Shown piece by piece: positions 5,620 to 12,133 of a stretch of DNA of 26,736 nt (position 1 is the stretch's first letter; every line of letters begins with the position of its first letter). The notes below the pieces were generated by a model. It saw nothing but the letters and a program-made list of their open reading frames with translations, had not been told where the DNA came from and ran no database searches. Location of the stretch: IMG/VR virus record IMGVR_UViG_3300024351_000072, positions 1-26,736 of that record; one strand, 5' to 3'. This stretch comes from a virus. The translations under genes were made by a program, and so were the position numbers.

Positions 5620-5840
5620 TATAATCCCTTTTGTTGTTTATCTAATAAATGATTTAATTGTGTTTGTATTGTATTTACCATAACTGATAGACTTAAGACA
5701 ATAGATTTAATTTCCTCAAAGTCTCTCCTTTGAGCTTCTACTTTTAACTGTAAATCTAATAGTTGATTATTAACTTCCGTATTCACTTTTGATGTAGCCA
5801 CAAACCTTAGTAGCAGTTTCTTCATCACCATATCTTTCAA
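5619..5840 (-). CDS. Coiled-coil protein, up to 73 aa
   Basis: Most of this protein (about 20-70) is one long amphipathic helix with hydrophobic residues every third and fourth place (VNNQLLDLQLKVEAQ, then IVLSLSVMVNTIQTQLNHLL), typical of an oligomeric coiled coil. The start is uncertain. The longest form overlaps the upstream gene by 71 bases; ATGs at residues 4 and 6 and a GTG at residue 19 (5784-5786, overlap 17 bases) are alternatives. It is translationally coupled to the 62-aa membrane protein (TAATG). The two could work together at the cell envelope, for instance in lysis, but I recognise no family. Confidence 0.55.
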   Translation of the reverse strand: MKDMVMKKLLLRFVATSKVNTEVNNQLLDLQLKVEAQRRDFEEIKSIVLSLSVMVNTIQTQLNHLLDKQQKGL

Positions 5841-6141
5841 TTTGGTCAGCTATACATTCATCCCAAGGATAAGAACCACCACCTTCTTCTGCTAAGTTGA
5901 TTCCTTTTTCTTTTAGGATTGTTTCTGCTTCGCACTTTATCCAAGCTTCTTCTTTGCTCTTTAATTCTGCGATTTTAGAATGAACTAAGTTTACCCCACT
6001 CATTCTTTTTTCTTTTCTATATGTAGCATAACAAATTGCTACCGCTTGTGTATTATCGTCATATTCACCACCTATTTCACTCATACATCTACTAACGTAT
6101 TCTGACTCTTTCTCTTTTGGTGTTGGTTTAGGTATTGGCAT
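5770..6141 (-). CDS. Virion-operon protein with duplicated C-x17-C motif
   Basis: A 123-aa protein opening MPIPKPTPKEKE and then SRCMSEIGG, a phage motif often seen at the ends of head proteins and beside XkdF-type proteases. Cysteines are C19, C37, C70, C96 and C114. Two segments share the spacing C-x17-C (19-37 and 96-114) and a similar pattern of acidic and alanine residues, so the domain looks duplicated, with a Lys/Glu-rich helical linker (52-80) and a GGG turn between. The paired cysteines could form disulfides or bind metal. It is in the late operon, after the LamG-like lectin gene. A structural or accessory virion role is likely; function is unknown. Confidence 0.65.
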   Translation of the reverse strand: MPIPKPTPKEKESEYVSRCMSEIGGEYDDNTQAVAICYATYRKEKRMSGVNLVHSKIAELKSKEEAWIKCEAETILKEKGINLAEEGGGSYPWDECIADQIERYGDEETATKVCGYIKSEYGS

Positions 6142-6151
6142 ATTAATTTTT

Positions 6152-7057
6152 TTAGAATGAATTTAAATAAGTATAATTTCTTAATATTTCATTTGGCGTT
6201 AAAATAGTATTGTAAATAAGAATTCTTTTTACATTTCCTTTAAATGAATAAGTTGTATTTGTACCATATCCATTATTATAAGATGCATTCATTACTGCTT
6301 GTTTTCCAAATCTTAATTGATGTGAAATAAAATTGAATGAATTTGCTGTTGATGTATTATCAATAACATATGTTGGTGATACTGCAGTTTGTGGATTTTT
6401 AATTCCTAATTTAGTACCATTTACACCATATAGGTTACCACTCATCCACATTGTACAAGTTAATCCAAAATTTTCAGCAACATAAGATTGCATATATTGT
6501 GCATCTGTTGAACCTGTTGGAACTGGCTGTGCTGTTGAATATCCATTTGCATTTGGCCAACCATATCTAAATGCTGAATTACCACTTAAAGTATTTACTC
6601 CACCCCACCAACTTACATCTGTTTGTAAATTTGAAGGATTTGAAGTATTAAATAATGAAATCGAACTTGTGTTCCAACTTGCATTTTGCCAACTTATAAA
6701 AATTGTTGTACTTCCTTGGTCAGCAGGTGTTGGTCCATTATTATAATTGTTTGCCCACCATAAATAATCATTAGGTTGAAAGTCCAATCTATATCCACCA
6801 AATGAACCTGTATTTGTTGTTATTGAACCAAATGCACCACTCATATATGCATTATTTGCCCAACCACTTGTATCTGTCCAAATTCCAGTTGATGCATTAT
6901 AAGTGTTATTTGTAGTTTCTAACCAACTCCAAAGATTTCTCTTTACAATCATTCCACTACCAGTTGGTTGTGTAGGTTGATTTGGACCAGGACCTGGACC
7001 CATAGGAGATTGATTTCCTAAACTTTCAATGTAATTAAAATTATTATTGAACTGCAT
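6152..7057 (-). CDS. LamG/concanavalin-like lectin protein (probable receptor-binding)
   Basis: A 301-aa protein. Residues 1-35 form a flexible head with a Pro/Gly-rich linker (GPGPGPNQPTQPTGSG). The remainder (about 38-300) is Asn/Ser/Trp-rich beta structure, and the C-terminus, FKGNVKRILIYNTILTPNEI then NYTYL, is the signature last strand of LamG/concanavalin-like jellyroll domains (pattern G-x-hydrophobic-x-R-hydrophobic-Y-N-x-x-L-x-x-x-E). Such domains bind glycans. Its place in the late operon with the other virion proteins suggests an adsorption protein at the tail tip or on the capsid. No catalytic residues of a depolymerase are evident. Confidence 0.7.
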   Translation of the reverse strand: MQFNNNFNYIESLGNQSPMGPGPGPNQPTQPTGSGMIVKRNLWSWLETTNNTYNASTGIWTDTSGWANNAYMSGAFGSITTNTGSFGGYRLDFQPNDYLWWANNYNNGPTPADQGSTTIFISWQNASWNTSSISLFNTSNPSNLQTDVSWWGGVNTLSGNSAFRYGWPNANGYSTAQPVPTGSTDAQYMQSYVAENFGLTCTMWMSGNLYGVNGTKLGIKNPQTAVSPTYVIDNTSTANSFNFISHQLRFGKQAVMNASYNNGYGTNTTYSFKGNVKRILIYNTILTPNEILRNYTYLNSF

Positions 7058-7068
7058 TATTTCTTTTT

Positions 7069-7317
7069 TTATCTAAATGCTACAATATCAGTTGCAGTTG
7101 ATGAGCCACTTACTGAAGTAAACAAACCAGGAATAAATCCTTGTACGTTTTTAAGTGTTACTACTGAACCATCTACTGTTGTTGCTACTAAATTACCGAA
7201 TGTTCCAACATAAAGACCTTGAGCTATAAAGCCAAATGAACCTGTATTTTGGTTTATTCCACCACTAAATTGTGGGTTAGTAATGAAGTTTTGTTGATTT
7301 ACTATTTTATTCGCCAT
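7069..7317 (-). CDS. Small Gly/Val-rich structural-type protein, 82 aa
   Basis: Not recognised at family level. The protein is almost free of charged residues, rich in Gly, Val, Thr and Asn, with alternating strand-like stretches (LYVGTFGNLVATTVDGSVV, then LKNVQGFIPGLF). This composition is typical of small beta proteins that decorate capsids or tail tips. It carries the late-block TTAAATA box 11 bases before its start and precedes the LamG-like gene by 11 bases, so the two may be expressed together. Confidence 0.6.
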   Translation of the reverse strand: MANKIVNQQNFITNPQFSGGINQNTGSFGFIAQGLYVGTFGNLVATTVDGSVVTLKNVQGFIPGLFTSVSGSSTATDIVAFR

Positions 7318-7328
7318 AGTTTTTTATT

Positions 7329-7340
7329 TATTTAACAATT
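7329..7340 (-). promoter_or_regulatory. Late-block TTGTTAAATA box, copy 1
   Basis: The minus strand reads AATTGTTAAATA, ending 11 bases before the start of the 82-aa gene. It is one of seven copies in the late block; the first bases (ATTG rather than TTTG) are the weakest match of the set. Confidence 0.35.
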
Positions 7341-7347
7341 ATTACAA

Positions 7348-7683
7348 TTATTTTACTACATATATTTTGTTAGAACCAGATAATCTAAATTTAGTTACTG
7401 TTTGTAATGTAAGAGTTCTCCATTCAGTTGCACCTAATAAACATTGTACATTAAACATTCCTTCTTTTTGTTTTGTAGAACTACCACCAGCATCACCACC
7501 TACATATGCACTTCTATCCCAATACATCCAATAATAATCTGTATCACCTTCTAATGTTTCCCATTGAACTCTAATTGGATTTGCTTTAGTTGATTTCTCT
7601 AAATATTCTTTTTGGAATGTAATTAAAGAAACTTCTTCAGTTGCCAACTCTAATAATTTCTTATGAACTTTATTTTCGTACAT
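7348..7683 (-). CDS. Hypothetical protein, 111 aa
   Basis: I place the start at the ATG of 7681-7683 (MYENKVHKK), which overlaps the upstream stop as TAATG; a longer reading would overlap the previous gene by 79 bases and adds an unlikely Trp/Arg-rich leader. The N-terminal 35 residues are a charged helix; the rest is strand-rich with GGDAGG in a loop and ends KFRLSGSNKIYVV. No family is recognised. The chain of TAATG junctions ties it to the Cys-rich and Dps-like genes, suggesting balanced production. Confidence 0.6.
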   Translation of the reverse strand: MYENKVHKKLLELATEEVSLITFQKEYLEKSTKANPIRVQWETLEGDTDYYWMYWDRSAYVGGDAGGSSTKQKEGMFNVQCLLGATEWRTLTLQTVTKFRLSGSNKIYVVK

Positions 7684-8216
7684 TATTTTTGTTCTTCTAC
7701 TGGTATGCAATTTGGTGAACCATCTGGCTTTAATCCATAAGGTTCGTATCCATCCCAGCACGGGTTTGGTTCTATATCTAATCTTTCAACTCTTTTTAAA
7801 TTTTCATCAGTAATAGGACCTCCTACTACCCATGCATCACACGTTCTCTTACTTGCACATTTAAAATCAAATGCTTCACAATATCCTAAATCACCTGCAT
7901 CAATCACTGCATATTCATCTTTTACATCACCACCAATTCCTTCTGCAATACATTCTAAAATTGTTTTTGTTTGATTGAAAAATGCACAATTACCACATAA
8001 TGCTTTTTTTGCACTTTCTACATCACCCTTAAACATTTCTGCTTTTGCTTTCCAATAATCCTCATTAGGTTCATTTGGATTTAAAGGTCCGTAATTTGCT
8101 TTATCAATTGCTACTTGTCTATTCTTTAAATTAGTTGGAATATCTTTTGTTGCTGAAGGACATTGAGCTAAACGAATTCCTTTTAATTTTAATAGTATAT
8201 TTTGATTTCCTAACAT
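7683..8216 (-). CDS. Cys-rich protein with HiPIP-like Fe-S spacing
   Basis: A 177-aa protein with nine cysteines: C19, C74, C77, C89, C113, C120, C126, C153, C170. The core C74-x2-C77-x11-C89-x23-C113, with AGDLGYCEAF around the last, resembles the cysteine order of high-potential iron-sulfur proteins (C-x2-C, C, then G-[WY]-C-x-x-[FY]). FKCASKRTCDAW follows at 118-129. The same cysteine core recurs in marine and freshwater phage proteins as far as I can recall. A bound [4Fe-4S] cluster or structural zinc is plausible; neither is proven. It starts inside the stop of the Dps-like gene (TAATG), so the two are coupled. There is no signal peptide. A virion or assembly role fits the operon. Confidence 0.6.
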   Translation of the reverse strand: MLGNQNILLKLKGIRLAQCPSATKDIPTNLKNRQVAIDKANYGPLNPNEPNEDYWKAKAEMFKGDVESAKKALCGNCAFFNQTKTILECIAEGIGGDVKDEYAVIDAGDLGYCEAFDFKCASKRTCDAWVVGGPITDENLKRVERLDIEPNPCWDGYEPYGLKPDGSPNCIPVEEQK

Positions 8217-8581
8217 TATTTTAAACTTAAAAGGTAAAGAGTTTGTGCTACTAATTCTACTATTTCATCAATTTGGTTTTGAATCCAGCTTTCAGAATAT
8301 AAAGATTGTCTTTCTGTTTGTATATATGTATATACATCTTTAAAGTATGCAATTAACTGTGCGTTATCTACATAATCTTCAAAATCTGAAGAAGTATATC
8401 CTTCAGGTCTTCCATAAATTCCTGCTACTGATTCTACTAAACCATCTAAATGTTCAACAATTTCATCATAGAAATTATTTAGTGCTTTGTGTTCACTAAA
8501 AGAAGTTGTTTGATTATGCCAGAATATAGCTTGTTGTTTTGCGTGATTTAAGTTACTTAAAAATTCTACGAATGTTGCCAT
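8216..8581 (-). CDS. Dps/ferritin-like four-helix protein (DUF5856-type)
   Basis: A 121-aa, mostly helical protein. Residues 13-56 follow a Dps pattern: FWHNQTTSF (20-28), SEHKALNNFYDEIVEHLD, then GLVESVAGIYG. H31-x14-D46-x3-E50 has the spacing of H63, D78 and E82, ferroxidase ligands of E. coli Dps. H22 could replace H51, but the loop between the two histidines is three residues shorter. Dps proteins oxidise and store iron and form 12-mers about 160-170 aa per chain; this one is shorter, lacking part of the C-terminal bundle. I recall such phage proteins being classed as DUF5856. It lies in the late operon between the XkdF protease and the Cys-rich protein. Confidence 0.6.
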   Translation of the reverse strand: MATFVEFLSNLNHAKQQAIFWHNQTTSFSEHKALNNFYDEIVEHLDGLVESVAGIYGRPEGYTSSDFEDYVDNAQLIAYFKDVYTYIQTERQSLYSESWIQNQIDEIVELVAQTLYLLSLK

Positions 8582-8588
8582 AATATTA

Positions 8589-9632
8589 TTATTGTTTTTT
8601 AAATGGATTTTTTTTCTTTTTACTTACTTCACCAGGATATGATGAAGATGGAATAGAAGGTTGACCTTCAGCTTCTATTAATCCTAATTTTTTTAATTTA
8701 TTGTGTGCCCATCTACCAGCAGCTAAACCACCCCATGCATCTATCATTAATTTACCACAACCATCACCATATGATTTAGATGATTGTAAATCTTTCTCAT
8801 GTCTACTAATAAATGAATACATTCTTTTGATTGTATCAACTGAAATAGGTTCACCTTTTGCTAATTGATTTGCTCTTTGTTTGCCCACAGGTGTTCCGCA
8901 ACTTCCCCAACCGTTCTTATCTGCCCACTCTAATGCTCTCTTTGCGTTATTCTTAACACTTTCAGGATAATCTGAATAAGATTCCATATCTATTCTTTCT
9001 TTTGATTTATATCTTGCATCTTTTTTAATCAATGCTTTTATATGTGATAAGAATAATTCTGCTTCTTCTTCAGTTAAATCTTCAATATCTTTTTCCTCTA
9101 TTGCTGATAATTTAAGATTTGATTTTTTATGTTCAAATAAACCTTCAATGCTATACCCTTTGAACTTGCCATTTTTTACATTATTCCATACATCCTCATT
9201 TTCTACTTTATATATACCGAACCAAGTTCCCATAGGTAAAGTAAAACCATAAAGATTAGATTTATCTTTTGTTGGCTGTTCAATAATCCAACTTTGAACT
9301 AAATGAACACCTTTTACTTTTTTACTATGGTCAACAGTCACCTCATCATTGTATTTATTTTTCATAAACTTATCGGCAATTTTCTCAATTGTATCAGGTT
9401 TGAAAAATACATAATAAGGTTGTCCTTCACCATCTAATCTTAAAATCTTTTTGTTTGGAATAAGAAGTGGACCTGCTACTAATCTTTTTTCATTATCAAC
9501 TGCTTGAAAATGAATTTCTTTTCCAAAAAATACGAAATCTCTTTCTATTGCCGGCGTATCTACAAAAGATGTTGCAAAAACACCATCTTCTTCATCTTGC
9601 AATACTAATTCGTATAATAATTCTTTTTCCAT
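8589..9632 (-). CDS. XkdF-type prohead protease fused to a C-terminal domain
   Basis: A 347-aa protein. The first 170 residues match the XkdF (S78-like) phage serine protease: SFVDTPAIERDF (22-33), GPLLIPNKKI (54-63), VDHSK (100-104), YGFTLPMGTWFGIYKV (128-143), VWNNVKNGKFKGYSIEG (148-164). H102 and S161 are the likely catalytic pair. Such proteases trim scaffold and capsid proteins during head maturation. Residues about 218-318 form a second domain (YPESVKNNAKRALEWADKNG, GSCGTPVGKQRANQLAKGE, then AWGGLAAGRWA) that I recall as fused to XkdF proteases in other phages (DUF5872-like). A basic tail ends the protein. Usually this gene lies near the capsid gene; here it follows the tape measure, some 12 kb downstream. 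Confidence 0.82.
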   Translation of the reverse strand: MEKELLYELVLQDEEDGVFATSFVDTPAIERDFVFFGKEIHFQAVDNEKRLVAGPLLIPNKKILRLDGEGQPYYVFFKPDTIEKIADKFMKNKYNDEVTVDHSKKVKGVHLVQSWIIEQPTKDKSNLYGFTLPMGTWFGIYKVENEDVWNNVKNGKFKGYSIEGLFEHKKSNLKLSAIEEKDIEDLTEEEAELFLSHIKALIKKDARYKSKERIDMESYSDYPESVKNNAKRALEWADKNGWGSCGTPVGKQRANQLAKGEPISVDTIKRMYSFISRHEKDLQSSKSYGDGCGKLMIDAWGGLAAGRWAHNKLKKLGLIEAEGQPSIPSSSYPGEVSKKKKNPFKKQ

Positions 9633-9635
9633 ATC

Positions 9636-9647
9636 TATTTAACAAAG
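9636..9647 (-). promoter_or_regulatory. Late-block CTTTGTTAAATA box, copy 2
   Basis: The minus strand reads CTTTGTTAAATA, ending only three bases before the protease start codon. If it is a promoter core, the transcript from here would be leaderless for the protease, which is a point against that reading at this copy. Confidence 0.35.
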
Positions 9648-9657
9648 TTTAAATTAA

Positions 9658-11463
9658 TTATCCACCACTAAATGTCGCTGCTCTATTCGTTCTTCTGTCC
9701 AACGCTTGCTGTGAACTAACTTCACCACTTATTACATATGCTCTTATTGGCTTTTGTGCTTTAGAAATAGTTTCACCTATTTGTGCTGTTGGATTTGCAC
9801 CACCTTCAATATTAACTTGCGGTGCTGCTGCTCCACTTACTTTTGGTAATGCTATCGCTGCTCCACCACCACCAACTGCTCCACCACCACCTGCATTTTT
9901 ACCAGGTTGTGCTTTAATTTGTGCAATTTGTTTTGCTGCTGATGCGATTGTAGTTGCAATACTTAATCCCGCTGATATTGTATTAATTGTTACCCAAGGT
10001 TGTCCAAAACCTAATGGATTGGCTGCAACTGCTTTTGCATTTGCTATTGAAGTACTTGCAATAATCTGTCCTATCGCCGCCGCTTGCTGAACTACGATAC
10101 CAGCAATTGCTAATTCTTTATTCTCTCCTGCTATTTCACTTAAGAAACTACCAAATTTTGCAACTAAATCTAATTGTGCAGTTTGAATTTCGTATCTATA
10201 TTCTAATTCTGCATCATCTATTGCTTTTCTTTCTGCTGCATATTTTTTCTTAATTGCAGTTTTTTGATTATCAGTTAAATCTGCTGCTGTTAATTCTTCT
10301 GCCTCTAATTTACTTAATGTATCTCTTCTTTGTTGGAAACTTAAAACATCAAACTGAAGTTGTGACTCTAATCCTAAAATTCTATCATCTAACTCTTTTT
10401 GTTTTTTCTCTTTTAATTTATCTGCTTCCTCTTTATCTTTATCTGCTTTTTCTTTTGCATCTTTATCAGCCTTTTCCTTAGCTTCATCTGCATATTTTTT
10501 ATTTATCGCAGCTACTTCTTTTGCCTGTGCTTCGGTTAATTGAGTTGTATCTTCACCATATTTCGTTGCTAAATAAAGTAAATTTGCGTATTTCTTTTGT
10601 GTTTCGTATATTTCTTTTTCTTGTTCGGTAAGAAGAGTTTTCATTGCTTCTTCTTGTCCTTCCATTAATGTTTTCTTTTCTTCCTCTCTAATTCTCTTGG
10701 CTTCTTCTGCCGCTTTCTTTAATGCTTCATTTCTTTCTTTAAGATTTTCTTTTTCAGTTTTAGTTAATTTCTTTGTTCCTGCTTCAAATCTTTCTGATGT
10801 TGCATTGTATGTTTCAACGGTTTTATTCCAACTACCTTTTAATTGGTTAAATCCCGCTTCTATTTCTTTTGTATCTAATGTGAAAATACCTTTAAGAATT
10901 TTACCAACACCCGCACCACCTTCTTTAACCAATGTAAATAATGATACTAATGAAGAATAAAATACTTTTACGCCTGTTGTAATATATGGTAATGCACTTG
11001 ATGCTAATTCAACAAAAGAATCTATTAATGGAGTTAATGCTTCAAATATACCACCTAAAATTCTTTCTAAACCAATCATTAATGGTTCTAATTTCTTAGT
11101 TGCTCCTTCTACATTACTAAATGCTGCAACTAATCCACCCACTGCCGCTACAACTAAACCAATACCTGTCGCTTTTAATGCTGCTCCAAATGATTGTGTA
11201 GATACTTTTAATTTATTTAATCCTGCACCCAATGCACCAATTGGACCACCGGCTGATTCTAATGTATCTATCCAATCTGCAGACACATTTTTAGATGATT
11301 TAATTTTATCTTCTAAATCATCTATTTGATTATAAAGTTTTTTAAATTCTTCAGAACCTGCTGCTGTTTGTTTTAATTGCTTTTTTAATTCTTTTAATTG
11401 AGCAATACTACCTTCAGCATTAGTTTCTACATCAACTTTTACTTTAATTTTCTTATCAGCCAT
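9658..11463 (-). CDS. Tail tape measure protein
   Basis: A 601-aa protein with tape-measure architecture: an N-terminal helix pair (AQLKELKKQLKQTAAGSEEF, LYNQIDDLEDKIKSS) typical of Bacteroidota phage tape measures, a hydrophobic stretch at about 92-116 (ALKATGIGLVVAAVGGLVAA), a second apolar region to about 180, a long Lys/Glu/Ala coiled coil (about 225-375, with KEKADKDK repeats), and a C-terminal Ala/Ile-rich helix region followed by a Gly-rich linker. It spans the tail tube, sets its length and may enter the host envelope with the DNA. At about 0.15 nm per residue it predicts a tail of roughly 90 nm. No sheath gene is seen, so a siphovirus tail is more likely than a contractile one. Confidence 0.85.
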   Translation of the reverse strand: MADKKIKVKVDVETNAEGSIAQLKELKKQLKQTAAGSEEFKKLYNQIDDLEDKIKSSKNVSADWIDTLESAGGPIGALGAGLNKLKVSTQSFGAALKATGIGLVVAAVGGLVAAFSNVEGATKKLEPLMIGLERILGGIFEALTPLIDSFVELASSALPYITTGVKVFYSSLVSLFTLVKEGGAGVGKILKGIFTLDTKEIEAGFNQLKGSWNKTVETYNATSERFEAGTKKLTKTEKENLKERNEALKKAAEEAKRIREEEKKTLMEGQEEAMKTLLTEQEKEIYETQKKYANLLYLATKYGEDTTQLTEAQAKEVAAINKKYADEAKEKADKDAKEKADKDKEEADKLKEKKQKELDDRILGLESQLQFDVLSFQQRRDTLSKLEAEELTAADLTDNQKTAIKKKYAAERKAIDDAELEYRYEIQTAQLDLVAKFGSFLSEIAGENKELAIAGIVVQQAAAIGQIIASTSIANAKAVAANPLGFGQPWVTINTISAGLSIATTIASAAKQIAQIKAQPGKNAGGGGAVGGGGAAIALPKVSGAAAPQVNIEGGANPTAQIGETISKAQKPIRAYVISGEVSSQQALDRRTNRAATFSGG

Positions 11464-11594
11464 AATCTTTTAATCTTTTTAAATGCTTCTTTGAAAGAAT
11501 AAGCTATTTTATATTTTCCTTTTGCTACTTCAACTCTTTCTGAAATACCATAGAATTCATCAACTGCTAAAATATCTAATACTGCTTTAATCAT
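11439..11594 (-). CDS. Small ORF overlapping the tape measure start, 51 aa
   Basis: Translated by hand from the ATG at 11592-11594. The product (MIKAVLDILAVDEFYGISER, then a Lys-rich helix) ends in another frame 25 bases inside the tape measure gene. It fills a gap of 151 bases that is otherwise empty, is preceded by a late-block box (11598-11609), and the position directly before a tape measure is where tail-assembly chaperones lie. It is too short for a standard chaperone and shows no slippery site. It may be a real coupled gene or chance. Confidence 0.45.
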   Translation of the reverse strand: MIKAVLDILAVDEFYGISERVEVAKGKYKIAYSFKEAFKKIKRLWLIRKLK

Positions 11595-11597
11595 ACT

Positions 11598-11609
11598 TAT
11601 TTAACCATT
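11598..11609 (-). promoter_or_regulatory. Late-block TGGTTAAATA box, copy 3
   Basis: The minus strand reads AATGGTTAAATA, ending three bases before the ATG of the 51-aa ORF and 134 bases before the tape measure. If a promoter, it would more plausibly serve the tape measure. Confidence 0.35.
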
Positions 11610-11614
11610 TAATA

Positions 11615-12124
11615 TTACATTGTATCTAATGAATCAGGAATAATTGGTCCTAATAATTGTATATTACACTCACCTGTTTTTAAAGAATAATCATTGATTG
11701 CTCTTAAATGCCAGTAATTGCCTCTAAAATTTACAATATCATTTAATTCCATCTTAAAATAATCTGCTAATGGAATAATAGCCTGTGCATTAAGTACTCT
11801 CGTATAAGGATTGTATAATAAACTTATATATGAATCCCAATATTGAGTATACAATGAACCAGTTGGTAATGAACCATAAACAGGTTGTTCGTTATTAAAA
11901 AGCAATGAAACTGAACCCGTTGTTGGATATGAACCACTCACAACGTTGTAATGGTCAAAATATGGAAATACATTTTCAGTATTTGCATATGCATTATATC
12001 CTTCAAAGAAATAAGGTGAACAATCTAATGTACCATTATAAAAGTACATACGTGGTAACACTCTTGCAGGTGTATAAGTTGCTGAGTTGATAAAAACTGG
12101 AATATAAATTGGAATATTTGCCAT
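11615..12124 (-). CDS. Tail/baseplate protein, probable C-terminal half of a split hub
   Basis: A 169-aa, mostly beta protein rich in Tyr and Asn. Segments such as RVLPRMYFYNG (21-31), FPYFDHYNV, SLLFNNEQPVYG, YWDSYISLLYNP and DYFKMELNDIVNFRGNYWHL resemble the C-terminal part of large tail proteins in other Bacteroidota phages, where as I recall they continue the domain coded here by the 670-aa gene. It starts nine bases after that gene. The most likely role is in the tail tip or baseplate, together with the preceding protein. Confidence 0.55.
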   Translation of the reverse strand: MANIPIYIPVFINSATYTPARVLPRMYFYNGTLDCSPYFFEGYNAYANTENVFPYFDHYNVVSGSYPTTGSVSLLFNNEQPVYGSLPTGSLYTQYWDSYISLLYNPYTRVLNAQAIIPLADYFKMELNDIVNFRGNYWHLRAINDYSLKTGECNIQLLGPIIPDSLDTM

Positions 12125-12133
12125 AATCTTATT

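Noticed and set aside
7684-7761. N-terminal extension of the 111-aa gene
   Set aside because: It overlaps the Cys-rich gene by 79 bases and encodes a Trp/Arg-rich leader that looks like an out-of-frame reading; the TAATG start at 7683 agrees with neighbouring junctions.
7683-8216. Metallothionein-like or zinc-finger protein
   Set aside because: Cysteines are too sparse for a metallothionein and there are no suitable histidines for a classic finger; the Fe-S-like reading fits the spacing better, though zinc remains possible.
9467-11000. Plus-strand open frames antisense to the protease and tape measure
   Set aside because: Their translations are Leu/Phe/Tyr-rich, typical of antisense frames of AT-rich genes, with no start signals and full overlap with well-supported genes.
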